Assembly: GCF_937936315.1 (NCBI RefSeq)
Contig: NZ_CALGWU010000059.1
Span: forward strand, 12,042 to 76,041
Direction of reading: 5' to 3'
Length of the DNA stretch: 64,000 nucleotides
Origin: an uncultured Capnocytophaga sp.
GTDB taxonomy: Bacteria > Bacteroidota > Bacteroidia > Flavobacteriales > Flavobacteriaceae
The position numbers and the translations under genes were made by a program. Under the pieces are notes generated by a model. The model made no database searches. It was given only the letters and a program-made list of their open reading frames with translations, and was not told the origin of the DNA. This document shows, piece by piece, positions 18,055-27,656 of the stretch. Position 1 is the stretch's first letter; the number at the start of each line of letters is the position of its first letter.

Positions 18055-19902
18055 TTATAGTTTTGACTTTTCTCCGCTATTGGTCTTTATCTGTTCTTTT
18101 GCATTTCTTTTTATGTTTTTCTCAGAAATAGTTTCAATTCCTTCTCCACTATTTAGCATAGTTTTCCCTTTTTTTGTTTCACTATGCAAATCACCCTCAA
18201 TCACCTCAGTTAAAGCACCATTCACATATACAAACATATCCCCACAAATATCACTTCTCTTAGCCTTTCCAGCCGTTTCGGTGATATTTACACTGGCATC
18301 TAAATCAATGCTATCACTTGCTTTTAAGTTGATGTTCTTAGCAGTGATATTAATTGTCTCAGGAGCAGAAATCTCAATGTTTTTTCCTTGAGTATCTAAC
18401 TTAATCACATTGCCATTCTTGTCAGTAAGCAGGATACTCTCATCTTCAGTAAAGATGAGCTTATGTCCACTTTTGGTGTGAATTGCCTTTACACGGTTAT
18501 CAGCATTGTGATACCCACTCTTTGCCTCACCATTATAATGCGCTCCAAGCACAAACGGACGTTCGGCATTGCCTCCTTCAAAATCTATCATTACCTCTTC
18601 ACCTATTTCAGGGATAAAATAAAAACCTTTACCACCTCCTGTATAAGGTTGCACTACACGTATCCAAGGGGTCATTTCATTGCGTTTTGCCTGCCATAAG
18701 AATTGCACGCGTACACGTCCTATTCCTAAAGGATCGTTGTTGTCTTTTACAATTGCTGGTTGCTGCTCACTGCGAGGAAAAGCATTCTCATCAAAATCAG
18801 CAGGCGTACGCATCATCGGGATACCCTCAAAGGAATTGTAATACTCCATACCACTGTGATAATGTGATATTTTTACCACCCTATAAGTCTCCATTGCACG
18901 TGCATTAATATCAGTAAGACACGCAAAGGTATTCATCCTGAGACGCGGGTCACGGCTTTGTCCTTTTACTTTGAGCAACAATTCGCGTTTGTCTTTCTCT
19001 AAGCGTACTACATCCTCTAAATCTATACTTGATTGCTCTAATGAAGTAGCCGAGTGATATTTTTGAGGGATCTTTTTATAGATTTTTTTAGAAGCATTCT
19101 TTGCATCAGTTTGTATAGGGTTATTCTTATACTCATTAGCAGCATCTCGTGAGTCATTATTTTCAGATGTTCCTTGATGTATATTATAGTTTATATACTG
19201 AAAATCCTGTGGTTTTACCTCTAAGAAGAACTCTTCATCAATCAGGTTCAGGTTCTCACCTAATTCAATGGTCTCTTGGAGTTTATTGCCAAAAATAAGT
19301 TTACTGCCATCATAATAAAAGTATTCTCCGTAATACTTAGCCAAACGACAAATAAAGTCGTAGTCAGACTCTTGGTATTGTACCGTATAAGGAAGCGTCC
19401 TTGTGGTATTCACCCCTGCTGAGGTATCCACTTTTGCGGACTCATCATACTCCTGGGTAGCCGCTGCAACGATTTCTTGTAGTGTTTTATTCTCATAAGA
19501 TTGACATTCCTTACCGCTATCTAAGAGAATGCTTGGTGCATTGCCTGAGATATAGAGCGTGCCATAGCCGCCTCCTGTCTTTCGTTTACAATGAATCTTA
19601 GTGATAATTCCCGAGAAGTGTTGTACTACCTTGCCATACTGATAAAACTTAATGGTAAGAGGATCGCCAAGCAGATCGCGAGAGTGCTCCATAATGTATT
19701 CGTGGAACTTATCAAACGAGTCCTCTGGGGTTTCAATGGTAAAGGTATCGTGCTGGCAATTGTATTGGTGTAGCTCTACTTTATAGCTTTCTTTGGCTAA
19801 GAAATCTTTGCCATTGGAACTGAGCAGACAATAAACCACAGGATTGGTCTTATCATTAAGAAACTCTGTAAAACTTTTTAATTTGAAATCTTTTAACTCC
19901 AT
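18055..19902 (-). CDS. tssI: VgrG/TssI spike protein
   Basis: A 615-residue T6SS tip protein. The N-terminal two thirds form the gp27-like base (YDFICRLAKYYGEYFYYDG is a conserved VgrG segment around residue 180). An OB-fold gp5-like domain follows (DPLGIGRVRVQFLW, then PWIRVVQPYTGGGKGFYFIP, then GEEVMIDFEGGNAERP). The C-terminal part is a repeated beta-helix (ITAKNINLKASDSIDLDASV). No C-terminal toxin domain is present; the cargo is encoded by the next gene. It follows the hcp genes and precedes the HET-C effector. Confidence 0.95.
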   Translation of the reverse strand: MELKDFKLKSFTEFLNDKTNPVVYCLLSSNGKDFLAKESYKVELHQYNCQHDTFTIETPEDSFDKFHEYIMEHSRDLLGDPLTIKFYQYGKVVQHFSGIITKIHCKRKTGGGYGTLYISGNAPSILLDSGKECQSYENKTLQEIVAAATQEYDESAKVDTSAGVNTTRTLPYTVQYQESDYDFICRLAKYYGEYFYYDGSKLIFGNKLQETIELGENLNLIDEEFFLEVKPQDFQYINYNIHQGTSENNDSRDAANEYKNNPIQTDAKNASKKIYKKIPQKYHSATSLEQSSIDLEDVVRLEKDKRELLLKVKGQSRDPRLRMNTFACLTDINARAMETYRVVKISHYHSGMEYYNSFEGIPMMRTPADFDENAFPRSEQQPAIVKDNNDPLGIGRVRVQFLWQAKRNEMTPWIRVVQPYTGGGKGFYFIPEIGEEVMIDFEGGNAERPFVLGAHYNGEAKSGYHNADNRVKAIHTKSGHKLIFTEDESILLTDKNGNVIKLDTQGKNIEISAPETINITAKNINLKASDSIDLDASVNITETAGKAKRSDICGDMFVYVNGALTEVIEGDLHSETKKGKTMLNSGEGIETISEKNIKRNAKEQIKTNSGEKSKL

Positions 19903-19948
19903 AAAAAAATGCTCTTTAAGATATTAGTATTAGTAATTTAAAATAGCT

Positions 19949-20338
19949 TTATCCTCTCCACATCTTATTGTGAGCTACCCCACCTACATCAAATCCTTGT
20001 GCGATGAGTCGTATTTCTATCTGCAAAGGCTCAGTACCTTGCGCATCAAAATGTTCTTTGTATTTAATACAAAAAGCTTTTTTGAAAAGCACTTCTTGGA
20101 GCTTACTCATAGCATCTCTACGGTAAAAAATAATTTTACCATCTTTAGTTTGGTTGTGGTCTAACATCCAATTGAGCAGTTCAGGTGTTCCTGTACTCTC
20201 TACTCTAATGGATATTTCACCACCATAAGGCATTCCCTTGGGTTTACCTGTTTCATCAATATTTTGAGTGAAATCGTATTCACACTCCAAAACATTGTAA
20301 GTCTTATCATCTAATTCTAATTTTGCAAGAAACGACAT
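19949..20338 (-). CDS. tssD: Hcp/TssD tube protein (divergent copy)
   Basis: A 129-residue Bacteroidetes-type Hcp (TssD). It shares the pattern of the two upstream copies (MSFLAKLELDDKTYNVLECE start, GGEISIRVESTGTPELLNWM, YRRDAMSKLQEVLFKKAFCI) but is clearly more divergent. Hcp hexamers stack into the inner tube and often carry effectors. Divergence and closeness to vgrG suggest this copy may be the one specialised for the VgrG/HET-C module. It is the last of three hcp genes. Confidence 0.88.
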   Translation of the reverse strand: MSFLAKLELDDKTYNVLECEYDFTQNIDETGKPKGMPYGGEISIRVESTGTPELLNWMLDHNQTKDGKIIFYRRDAMSKLQEVLFKKAFCIKYKEHFDAQGTEPLQIEIRLIAQGFDVGGVAHNKMWRG

Positions 20339-20447
20339 AATCTAATCTTTTTATTTTTGAGTTGTTCTATTAATACTTTGTATCTTTATTTATTGTATAC
20401 TTGTAGAAAGAGCAGGTATGAACTGCTCACACCTGCTCTCTATACTT

Positions 20448-20834
20448 CTAAACCCATTCGTTCTCAAACGCACCTGTACCCATCTCTATCTTACGAGCAG
20501 AGATTGTGAAGGATTCCGTCAGAGGTTTTTGTCCTGAAGCCTCAAAGTTCTCTCTGTGCTTTACCAAATACCCCTCAGTAAATTTGAGTTCTTTAAGCGT
20601 TGCCTCGCTATCTCGTTTTAAGAAGACGATACTGCCGTCTTTTCTCTCAAACGAATTAACCATCCACTCAAAAAACTCAGGCGACTCAGTGCCTTCAATC
20701 TCTATGTCAATCTTACCTCCTCGGGCAACACTTGACGGTCTTCCTGTTGCGTCTGTCTCTTGGAACAACGCGTAGCTCACTTTAAGGATGTTAAACTCCT
20801 TGCCTGCTACTTTTAATTTTGCCTTAAAAGCCAT
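20448..20834 (-). CDS. tssD: Hcp/TssD tube protein
   Basis: A 128-residue TssD protein: MAFKAKLKVAGKEFNILKVS, then GRPSSVARGGKIDIEIEGTE, then ERKDGSIVFLKRDSEATLKE. It is very similar to the copy upstream, including an identical stretch through the ERKDGSIVFLKRDSEATLKE segment. It forms the inner tube propelled by the TssBC sheath. A 109-bp gap precedes the third copy. Confidence 0.93.
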   Translation of the reverse strand: MAFKAKLKVAGKEFNILKVSYALFQETDATGRPSSVARGGKIDIEIEGTESPEFFEWMVNSFERKDGSIVFLKRDSEATLKELKFTEGYLVKHRENFEASGQKPLTESFTISARKIEMGTGAFENEWV

Positions 20835-20877
20835 AATTTTAGAAAATTAAAGAGTTAATAAAATAAATTACCTAATG

Positions 20878-21264
20878 CTACACCCACTCGTTGACGTGTT
20901 TGCCTGTGCCAAGCTCAATCTCTTTAGCTGAAAGCGTAAAGGTTTCTTTAAGAGGTTGATTTCCTGTAGCATCAAAATCTTCTTGGTACTTAACAATATA
21001 AGCCTCTTTAAACTTCAACTCTTTTAAAGTTGCCTCACTGTCTCGTTTTAAGAAGACGATACTCCCATCCTTTCTTTCAAAAGAATTGGTCATCCACTCA
21101 AAGAGGTCGGTATCCCCTGTACTTTCCACAGTGATGTGGATCTTTCCACCTCTTGAGATACTTGATGGTCTGCCTGACGCATCGGTTTCCTGTAACATTC
21201 CGTAGTCTACGGAAAGAATGTTGCGCTCTTTACCCGCAACCACTAATTTTGCTTTAAATGCCAT
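20878..21264 (-). CDS. tssD: Hcp/TssD tube protein
   Basis: A 128-residue TssD protein (MAFKAKLVVAGKERNILSVD start; GRPSSISRGGKIHITVESTG; ERKDGSIVFLKRDSEATLKE), first of three tandem hcp genes downstream of tssC. A 160-bp AT-rich gap separates it from tssC, long enough for its own promoter, but no good TAnnTTTG box with a -33 partner was found. Near identity to the next copy points to recent tandem duplication. Confidence 0.93.
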   Translation of the reverse strand: MAFKAKLVVAGKERNILSVDYGMLQETDASGRPSSISRGGKIHITVESTGDTDLFEWMTNSFERKDGSIVFLKRDSEATLKELKFKEAYIVKYQEDFDATGNQPLKETFTLSAKEIELGTGKHVNEWV

Positions 21265-21424
21265 GTTAAATATATTTTAAAATTTAAATACTTAATACTA
21301 CCAACTATGGAAAATATATTTTGCCTTCTTTCTCTCCTTACTCTCTATTAATTTTCAATTGGCTTTTCTTAATTTATCATCTTAATTACAATAATTATGT
21401 ATATTATATATTTTTGATTCTTCT

Positions 21425-22786
21425 TTAATTCTGTGCATATTCTACATCCCACTCGTTGCCATCATCACCCTTTTGTCCATCCATCTTAATGAGGAAGTTC
21501 TTTGCTGGGAAGTAGGGGGTCATATGAATATCCAAATGGATTTTGTCTTTTTGTATAGCATCTTGCTCAAATCGCTTGATTTCAAACTTTTCAATCAGCT
21601 TATAAGGACCTGTGATGCTATCTAAAAAGCGAACTATCTGTCCCATAATCTCCTTACGGGTTACTGAGGAATAGTTCTCAAAAGCGCGTCTGTTCAAGAA
21701 ATCCATTAGTACTTTGGTTACATAATCAAACACACGTACCACTGAGTAGGTCTGCAAACCTATATTATCCCCATTGAATAAGGTTTTGGCTGAAAATGCC
21801 ATTACCTTGCCGTATTCATTGACCATCGGGATAAGTCCCAAACTCTCTAAGTTCGCGATCTCACTCTTCTTAAGGTCAAACTTCACCCCTTCTACTTCAT
21901 TGATACCCCCAAATTTCTTACCCGCTGTTACCTGAGACATCAATGTCTTGTAAATCTTACCAGCCAAAGCTGCTGAAGGGGGTACAAATAAATCATCTGC
22001 TTCTTCTATTTCTTCAAAACGCCCACGACCTACAAGCCAATTACAAGTCATCAGTACATTAGAGCGGTATACATCTCCTCCTGTGTGGTTTGCCTCGTCA
22101 AACATTTCCATTACATCATCTGGTTCATCCAAGTGTTGGAAGTCGGTAACGAGCATTACCTTATTGCTATGTGCTATTTTAGCCCATTTCTCAAGTACTG
22201 CATTAGAACCTAAGTAACCTGGTATAACCAAGATAGAGTAGTTGTTTTTAAGGTCTAATCTATCGTAATTATCAGTAAGTTCTGCGTGGACAGCATCAAT
22301 AAAACGGGTGTTGTCTAAATCTTTTAACTGGTCAAGAGTAGCATTGACAATCGTTACATTCTTAACCTTATCTTCTTCGGTGTTTTTATAGAATAGGGCT
22401 ACTGTACGATAGTTAGCTTCTAATTCTTTGGTGGCGTCTACAGCATAAGCCAAGTTCTTTGTGAGTAATTCCTCAGAGGCTTTTTTCTGATCCTCACAAG
22501 AGGCAACCATATCAGTGATTGTTTCATTATCGCTAAGTACATTGAGCCATAACTCTAAAGTTTTTTTCAAGGTCTCGCGCTCTTTGGCTTTGTTAGCCTC
22601 TGATAAAAAGATATTTCTACGCGCTTTGCGCTCAGGATTTACATTTTGGATATTCTCAATAGAACTCTCTAAAAGGTCAAATCCGCCATAGCGTGCTAAA
22701 GCCTCAATGGATTTTTCTATTGAAACAGGTTTCCCTTGTTGCGCTAAGGGAGCACCTTGTGTTTGTTTAGCTGCATTATCTGCCAT
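21425..22786 (-). CDS. tssC: TssC sheath large subunit
   Basis: A 453-residue contractile sheath protein of the Bacteroidetes TssC family. Recognisable segments include FDLLESSIENIQNVNPERKA near the N-terminus, LVIPGYLGSNAVLEKWAKIA-type core sequence, and the C-terminal IHLDIHMTPYFPAKNFLIKM. It pairs with TssB to build the sheath around the Hcp tube. It starts 30 bp after tssB and belongs to the tssBC-hcp-vgrG transcription block. Confidence 0.95.
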   Translation of the reverse strand: MADNAAKQTQGAPLAQQGKPVSIEKSIEALARYGGFDLLESSIENIQNVNPERKARRNIFLSEANKAKERETLKKTLELWLNVLSDNETITDMVASCEDQKKASEELLTKNLAYAVDATKELEANYRTVALFYKNTEEDKVKNVTIVNATLDQLKDLDNTRFIDAVHAELTDNYDRLDLKNNYSILVIPGYLGSNAVLEKWAKIAHSNKVMLVTDFQHLDEPDDVMEMFDEANHTGGDVYRSNVLMTCNWLVGRGRFEEIEEADDLFVPPSAALAGKIYKTLMSQVTAGKKFGGINEVEGVKFDLKKSEIANLESLGLIPMVNEYGKVMAFSAKTLFNGDNIGLQTYSVVRVFDYVTKVLMDFLNRRAFENYSSVTRKEIMGQIVRFLDSITGPYKLIEKFEIKRFEQDAIQKDKIHLDIHMTPYFPAKNFLIKMDGQKGDDGNEWDVEYAQN

Positions 22787-22816
22787 TGTTTCTAATATAT
22801 TAAATTAATCACTAAA

Positions 22817-23269
22817 CTATTTCTTTTCTTCTAATTCACCAATTAGTCCCTGCAAGGTACTGAGCAGCGCCGCCTTGGCTTCAGGGTCTTCTAAAGCTGC
22901 CTTGAGCACTTTATTGCTCTTGAGTTGCTTGACAATTTTCTGCAATTGGTCTTTTTCTGTCTCTAAACCTGTAAGAAAGCTACTTTGCGCTGTAATGCCT
23001 TTTACTCCGAAATCTCCCAGATTAGCAAAAGAAAGCGTTTCTTTCTTCATTGCCCCTTGGGCATCCTCAAAATCTATATTTACGTGTGGCTTAAAATGTT
23101 CAAACACTTTTTCAACAGTAGTAAGCCCTTCTACCAGCTCTGGCTTGATGGGGTCATCTGCTGTTAGCTTTTGTGCTATCAGGGTTCTATTCTGAGGAAT
23201 GTCTGCAATTGCCTCATTGGCATCTAAGGGGACTTCATTTCCGCCTATACCTTTACTGCTAACTGCCAT
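22817..23269 (-). CDS. tssB: TssB sheath small subunit
   Basis: A 150-residue sheath protein: GGNEVPLDANEAIADIPQNR, EGLTTVEKVFEHFKPHVNID, GDFGVKGITAQSSFL, then a helical C-terminus. This is the Bacteroidetes form of TssB. It is the first gene after a 300-bp gap that contains a consensus promoter, so sheath, tube and tip genes can be expressed separately from the baseplate operon. Confidence 0.93.
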   Translation of the reverse strand: MAVSSKGIGGNEVPLDANEAIADIPQNRTLIAQKLTADDPIKPELVEGLTTVEKVFEHFKPHVNIDFEDAQGAMKKETLSFANLGDFGVKGITAQSSFLTGLETEKDQLQKIVKQLKSNKVLKAALEDPEAKAALLSTLQGLIGELEEKK

Positions 23270-23372
23270 AGTATTTATGTATTAAGTTAATATTGTTTCT
23301 TTATTACGCTTCTTCGCACCTACTTTCCCATTCAAATCCAAGAATGGATAAATCTATAGATGCATCTCGGTG

Positions 23373-23403
23373 CAAAACTACGCAATATTATTTAACACAC
23401 AAG
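23373..23403 (-). promoter_or_regulatory. Promoter of the tssBC-hcp-vgrG block
   Basis: On the minus strand, CTTG at 23400-23403, a 19-nt spacer, and TAGTTTTG at 23373-23380 match the Bacteroidetes TTTG-N19-TAnnTTTG consensus. It lies about 100 bp upstream of tssB. The 23270-23569 gap holds little else: AT-rich sequence with several ATATA runs upstream of the promoter. Confidence 0.7.
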
Positions 23404-23569
23404 AGCTTTTATCAAGTTTAACAAAACTTTAACAGATTCGTGAGTTTTTTTGTGATATTCCACCATCAAAAGTAGATAACTCGCAAACCTATATACATCT
23501 TATATACGGAATTTACATACATAGTGTTTATATAGTGTGCATATAAGCTATTGGGTGAGGGGAGAGTTC

Positions 23570-25402
23570 TTACCCCCTCTCAAAAAGTCGATAGGGGTAC
23601 ATATTAGCAGAGGCGTTTTTTAGCTTTAGCATAAAACTCTCTTTAAGGTAGTCCCATTCTTCTCTCTCCATATTCTTTACAGTATCACTCTTTGTAAGGT
23701 AGATGTCTATAGTACGGCTAAAGCCTTGGGTAGTAGATACTTCTTTCTTAGTGCCTTTTGTTACCTCAATGGCGGTTATAGCACTCTTAAAATGGCTCAT
23801 CCCAAAAGCTTCTATATCCGCGATGGTTACTATCCTACCGCGTGAGAGCAAGGCACTTCTTAGCTCTAAGAGTTTTTCCTCAGAAGTGAGTCTATTTCTA
23901 CCGCCTACTGAGGTTTTTAGGATAGTAGCAGGTGCTGTAAAATAAGAAGTTTGAGTAGGTGGGCTACATTTTGTTCCTGCTCTTAGTCCATTGCCTTCCG
24001 CTCCTGAGGTATGCCAGAAAGCTACCTCACAGTTATTTTGCTCTTCGCTCTTAGTAGTGGAAATGATAAGATATGTATTGTTATCCTTTACGATACCTTG
24101 TTTATCTTTTCTCTGCTCCAAAGAGGCTATATGCTGAAAAATCTCTTTTAGCACATCCTTAGTGTAATCGCCTCCAACAGCAGCAAAGGCTGCAGCTTCA
24201 TTTTTTATAACCTCTAAAAGGTATTGCAATAGCTCGGTTGCCTCTCTGTTGTCAAGTCGGGCAACTCCTCCTCGTCTGACCACTGCAACGGTATCTTGCT
24301 CTTTGCTTTGGTGGTTTTTTAAGTCAATTCTATTCTGGTAGCTATCAATAATATAATCAATATCCAAAAAGTGATGCTCTGTGGGTAATGGAAATATATT
24401 AAGACTTCCTTTGAGTATTTGTGAGAATTTTCTGTGTTCTATGTTGATGACAGGCACACAATTGAGCATAAAGCGGACACTGCGAAAAACCTCTGAGTGT
24501 ACTACCGTGGAGAACACTAATTTAATCCACTGAATGTTTTCCTTGATCTGCTCTTCTATATTAGGAAAATGACTATATAACTGAGATACCACTTCTTCAT
24601 CTCTATCTGAATTAATAGGTTCTAATACACCTTTAAGGGTATAGAAATTAGGCTGATAGAATTGATTGACCTCATTGTATATAGAGGTTAATGAGTTATT
24701 ATTTTTGGTAATGATATGCTCTAAATCAAGGTGTTTATCTGCAACATTGTATCCATTGAGTAGCGTAAACTTCTTGTTTTGAGCACTTACAGTAGCTAAT
24801 TTTAAATAGTGATAGAAGAGTTCTTTATGTTCATTGTTGTTCACATTGATAAAAAACTGAAGGTCTTCCAAAGGTTCATTATTGGTATTTTCTATTCCAA
24901 TCCATAGCTCACCTACTGGGAGTGGTTTTATTCCTTTGGCTATTTGCTCATCAAAGAAAAAGCTCTCTTGTTCTATCAGTTCATTGCCATAAGCGATATA
25001 TTTTACTTTGGCAGTAGTGAGTTTTAAGGGAATCGTTGGAAAAAAAGTGATATCTATTTCTTTAGTATCTTGAGGGTTATAGATATCTTGAACTCTTTTC
25101 TTTGTTGCAAAGCTGTTATATAATGAGATAGGCTTGTTGTTTTGGGAAGGGTATACTTGCAAGATTGTATGTGCAGGGAGTGCCCCAGCAACTTCTTCAG
25201 GGAACATCACCTCTAAAATGCGGTCTATAATCCTTGCGCGTGAGTTTTCTTGTTCAAAGCTGAGTTTTTCAAGTTCTGAGGCGCAAGCCGAAATCAGTAG
25301 TCCCACCAAAGGGTCAAAGGAGTTTTCTGTTTCGCTCTCACTATAGCCCCACATACGTGAGGCACGTCTTAATATGCGGTCTCTTATTCTATCTTGATTC
25401 AT
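23570..25402 (-). CDS. tssF: TssF baseplate protein
   Basis: A 610-residue baseplate wedge protein. The N-terminal RDRILRRASRMWGYSESETE with FDPLVGLLISACASELEKLS and MFPEEVAGALPAHTILQVYP are TssF hallmarks in Bacteroidetes. The C-terminal domain has GRNRLTSEEKLLELRSALLS and an ITAIEVTKGT segment. TssF works with TssG, TssE and TssK at the baseplate. It starts 26 bp after tssE. Confidence 0.92.
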   Translation of the reverse strand: MNQDRIRDRILRRASRMWGYSESETENSFDPLVGLLISACASELEKLSFEQENSRARIIDRILEVMFPEEVAGALPAHTILQVYPSQNNKPISLYNSFATKKRVQDIYNPQDTKEIDITFFPTIPLKLTTAKVKYIAYGNELIEQESFFFDEQIAKGIKPLPVGELWIGIENTNNEPLEDLQFFINVNNNEHKELFYHYLKLATVSAQNKKFTLLNGYNVADKHLDLEHIITKNNNSLTSIYNEVNQFYQPNFYTLKGVLEPINSDRDEEVVSQLYSHFPNIEEQIKENIQWIKLVFSTVVHSEVFRSVRFMLNCVPVINIEHRKFSQILKGSLNIFPLPTEHHFLDIDYIIDSYQNRIDLKNHQSKEQDTVAVVRRGGVARLDNREATELLQYLLEVIKNEAAAFAAVGGDYTKDVLKEIFQHIASLEQRKDKQGIVKDNNTYLIISTTKSEEQNNCEVAFWHTSGAEGNGLRAGTKCSPPTQTSYFTAPATILKTSVGGRNRLTSEEKLLELRSALLSRGRIVTIADIEAFGMSHFKSAITAIEVTKGTKKEVSTTQGFSRTIDIYLTKSDTVKNMEREEWDYLKESFMLKLKNASANMYPYRLFERG

Positions 25403-25428
25403 CTTTAATTCATTTTTAGATGTGTTTA

Positions 25429-25863
25429 TTAATAAGACAAAGGTGCTATAAACAAGTGTGTTCTATACTCATAAGGGTTGTTAGTCTCTCTTATAAATCC
25501 TTTGATATAGATTATTACTTTCTTCTTTGTACGGGTCTTTTCTAAGGTACTCAGGTTTTGATTGGTTACCTCTACTTCAACCTCTTGCACGAATAGACGT
25601 TTTTCGTATCGCTGTATAGCTTCTTTTAAACTCTCTTTTACCAAGAGTTTTAGGTTGGCATCACTTTTAAGCATATCAAAGTCTGCTTCCCAAAAGCCTA
25701 TGCCAAAGCCTTCATCAAACTTACACTCTCCCCAAGCTGTGGTAGCCAGTAGGAAGAGTTGCTGGTCAATGGAGGTCTCTAACGTGGTCTTAGCAAGGTC
25801 GCGCTTCTCTATCAGTGCCTTGAAGTCTATGGGGGTTTTGTAGTAAGTGCCTTTCATCATCAT
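25429..25863 (-). CDS. tssE: TssE baseplate protein (gp25-like)
   Basis: A 144-residue gp25/GPW-like baseplate protein: SIDQQLFLLATTAWGECKFD, DEGFGIGFWEADFDM and SLKEAIQRYEKRLFVQEVEV fit the gp25 lysozyme-like fold found in TssE. The start overlaps the upstream gene by 4 bp, indicating coupling. It is followed by tssF, the usual baseplate pair. Confidence 0.88.
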   Translation of the reverse strand: MMMKGTYYKTPIDFKALIEKRDLAKTTLETSIDQQLFLLATTAWGECKFDEGFGIGFWEADFDMLKSDANLKLLVKESLKEAIQRYEKRLFVQEVEVEVTNQNLSTLEKTRTKKKVIIYIKGFIRETNNPYEYRTHLFIAPLSY

Positions 25864-26558
25864 AAATATATTTTCTTTTTTATCTGTCCCTTTTGGGTGT
25901 ACTCTATCTCTTTGGTGAGTTGTTTGCGCTTGATAAGCTGCAATTGTACCTTGGGGGTGAGTTTGAGTAGCTGCTCGCGGTAGTGTATATCGCCGATAAA
26001 ACTCTGTCCATCATGCGTATCTACAATGATAAAGAAGTAATCCACATCATTGGGCTTTTGAAAGTTTTCAATATCACCAGCATATAAGAGAACAGTTTGT
26101 CCCTCGTGAGTAAAAGTATAAGAGAGGCTGTCTTCGGTCTTCCTTCGGTATTTGCTTAGTGTGTATTCAGTGATACCGTCCTTGTCGGGTTCAAAGCAGA
26201 TATTCTCATACAAATAGGAAGTCGTATCAAAACGCTTGATGCCTATAAACGAAAGTAGGCTTTTATGCTGCTTTTCTTCTGTAAAGTGAGGAATATCCCT
26301 TGTTATCTGAAACACCTTTATCTCTTCTGTTTTATCATCGGTTATAGTGAGTTTGTAGGTAGGCACTTCTAATAAAGTACCGTTTATATTGAGCTGCACA
26401 CTGCCTGCTTCCTTATCTGAGATAAGCATACTGATGGTATGCTGTTTAAATCTGCTTTCCTCACGTACTACCACTACCTCCTCACCCGCATCGCTCTTGT
26501 TTAATGCCAGCGGGTTTTCACTCATTCGGATATTTAGGTCAAGTTCCATAAAGGACAT
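25860..26558 (-). CDS. T6SSiii accessory protein of unknown function
   Basis: A 232-residue protein without signal peptide or membrane segment, in the core cluster between the 177-aa secreted protein and tssE. It is mostly beta-strand. I do not recognise a named family. By eye it shares a pattern with the L,D-transpeptidase-like effector at 37945-38724: VPTYKLTI..FQITRD here versus VPTYKMNV..YNVTRD there, followed in both by CFEPD/CFEPA. No catalytic Cys motif is present here. It may be a structural or chaperone-like relative of that domain. It overlaps tssE by 4 bp, which argues for a tight link with the baseplate. Confidence 0.6.
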   Translation of the reverse strand: MSFMELDLNIRMSENPLALNKSDAGEEVVVVREESRFKQHTISMLISDKEAGSVQLNINGTLLEVPTYKLTITDDKTEEIKVFQITRDIPHFTEEKQHKSLLSFIGIKRFDTTSYLYENICFEPDKDGITEYTLSKYRRKTEDSLSYTFTHEGQTVLLYAGDIENFQKPNDVDYFFIIVDTHDGQSFIGDIHYREQLLKLTPKVQLQLIKRKQLTKEIEYTQKGQIKKKIYL

Positions 26559-26566
26559 AACGGCTC

Positions 26567-27100
26567 TTAATTAGTGGTTAAACGATAGTAATAAAGGCAT
26601 TTTAAGTGTTCTTTGAGTTCTTTATCTCCACCTTCTCCCAGATAGAACTCGTACACTTTTTGGAATGAATACACTAAAATCTTTGTAATCTTATCATTAC
26701 GCATCTTTTTAAGCTCTGAGCGGCTTAGTTGTCTTACAAAATAACCATCACAATTGAGTGGATACTGATTCTTAAGGCTTATCATCTCTCCTGACTCAAA
26801 ATAGACATCTACAATCTTTTCCTTTTTCAGACAAGTGGAAGGGGCAAGTATATTCAAAAATAGGAAGATACTATTCTTCCTCTTTCCTAATTGCAAAGCG
26901 GCGTAAGTGTACTCCTCATTGTCCACTCTCAGGTACATAGGAGGGACATTTACATACGGCAAGCCGTTTAATTTGGTTTTAGGTTGACTGACATCGCACT
27001 GTTCCATCACCTTAGGTTGTGGCAAAGGTAAGGACTGTGCTTTTGTGGTAAGCCAACTTAAAAGTGCAAAAGCTATAGCGATATACGTTCTCTGTGGCAT
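26567..27100 (-). CDS. Secreted T6SSiii accessory protein (TssP candidate)
   Basis: A 177-residue protein with an N-terminal signal peptide (YIAIAFALLSWLTTKAQS), so it is probably periplasmic. The mature part begins with a Pro-rich stretch (LPLPQPKVMEQCDVSQP) and contains PPMYLRVDNEEYTYAALQLG. Three or more Cys could form disulfides. It sits 8 bp after tssO. The T6SSiii trans-envelope complex contains TssN, O, P, Q and R, and this gene could be one of the last three, but I cannot assign it safely from sequence alone. Confidence 0.5.
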   Translation of the reverse strand: MPQRTYIAIAFALLSWLTTKAQSLPLPQPKVMEQCDVSQPKTKLNGLPYVNVPPMYLRVDNEEYTYAALQLGKRKNSIFLFLNILAPSTCLKKEKIVDVYFESGEMISLKNQYPLNCDGYFVRQLSRSELKKMRNDKITKILVYSFQKVYEFYLGEGGDKELKEHLKCLYYYRLTTN

Positions 27101-27108
27101 TGGCTTAC

Positions 27109-27627
27109 TTACTGATTTTGATATAGTTGCTTACAAACCTCTAAGTCTACTTTCATCTTATCGTATTCCTCTTGTAGGATCTGATTGATGTCGTTTAGGC
27201 TATCCAACAAAACCCTATCAGCAGTAAGTTTTTTGATGTGCTTTTTAGCATCAATATACTGCTTACAAATAAGAATGGTGTTGTTGTACATATTCTTATT
27301 GGTCAGTGTATCACTCTTCAAGAAAGGCTTATACATATCTGTCAAAATAGAAAAAGCTAATTTCTCATTGAAAAAATCGTCTTTAAGATTGGATACCCCA
27401 ATGGAGTCCATCGCGACTTTTACCTTCTCTAAATCAGCAGCGAAATGGTTTTGTATGGCGATATCCTTTTCCAACTTGGCGTTCTTCTCCTTAAGCAATT
27501 TGTTTTCCTCAAAAGGGAAGTGCACATTGGCAAACATCGCTACCACCACAATGGTAACTGTGAGGACAAAAAAGAGGACGAAAAACCAATAGGCTTTTGT
27601 GCGTTGTTCTTTATTGACTATTTCCAT
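27109..27627 (-). CDS. tssO: TssO trans-envelope complex protein
   Basis: A 172-residue protein with NKEQRTKAYWFFVLFFVLTV at the N-terminus: a short cytosolic tail, one transmembrane helix, then FPFEENKLLKEKNAKLEKDI and a long periplasmic coiled coil. This layout is typical of TssO of the Bacteroidetes T6SSiii, part of the membrane complex that replaces TssJLM. It lies 29 bp downstream of tssK. Confidence 0.82.
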   Translation of the reverse strand: MEIVNKEQRTKAYWFFVLFFVLTVTIVVVAMFANVHFPFEENKLLKEKNAKLEKDIAIQNHFAADLEKVKVAMDSIGVSNLKDDFFNEKLAFSILTDMYKPFLKSDTLTNKNMYNNTILICKQYIDAKKHIKKLTADRVLLDSLNDINQILQEEYDKMKVDLEVCKQLYQNQ

Positions 27628-27656
27628 AGTATTTATAACTTTAATTATTTAACAAA

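Noticed and set aside
18055..19902. Evolved VgrG with a toxin tail
   Set aside because: The C-terminus is a repetitive beta-helix ending in a Lys/Ser-rich tail without any catalytic motif.
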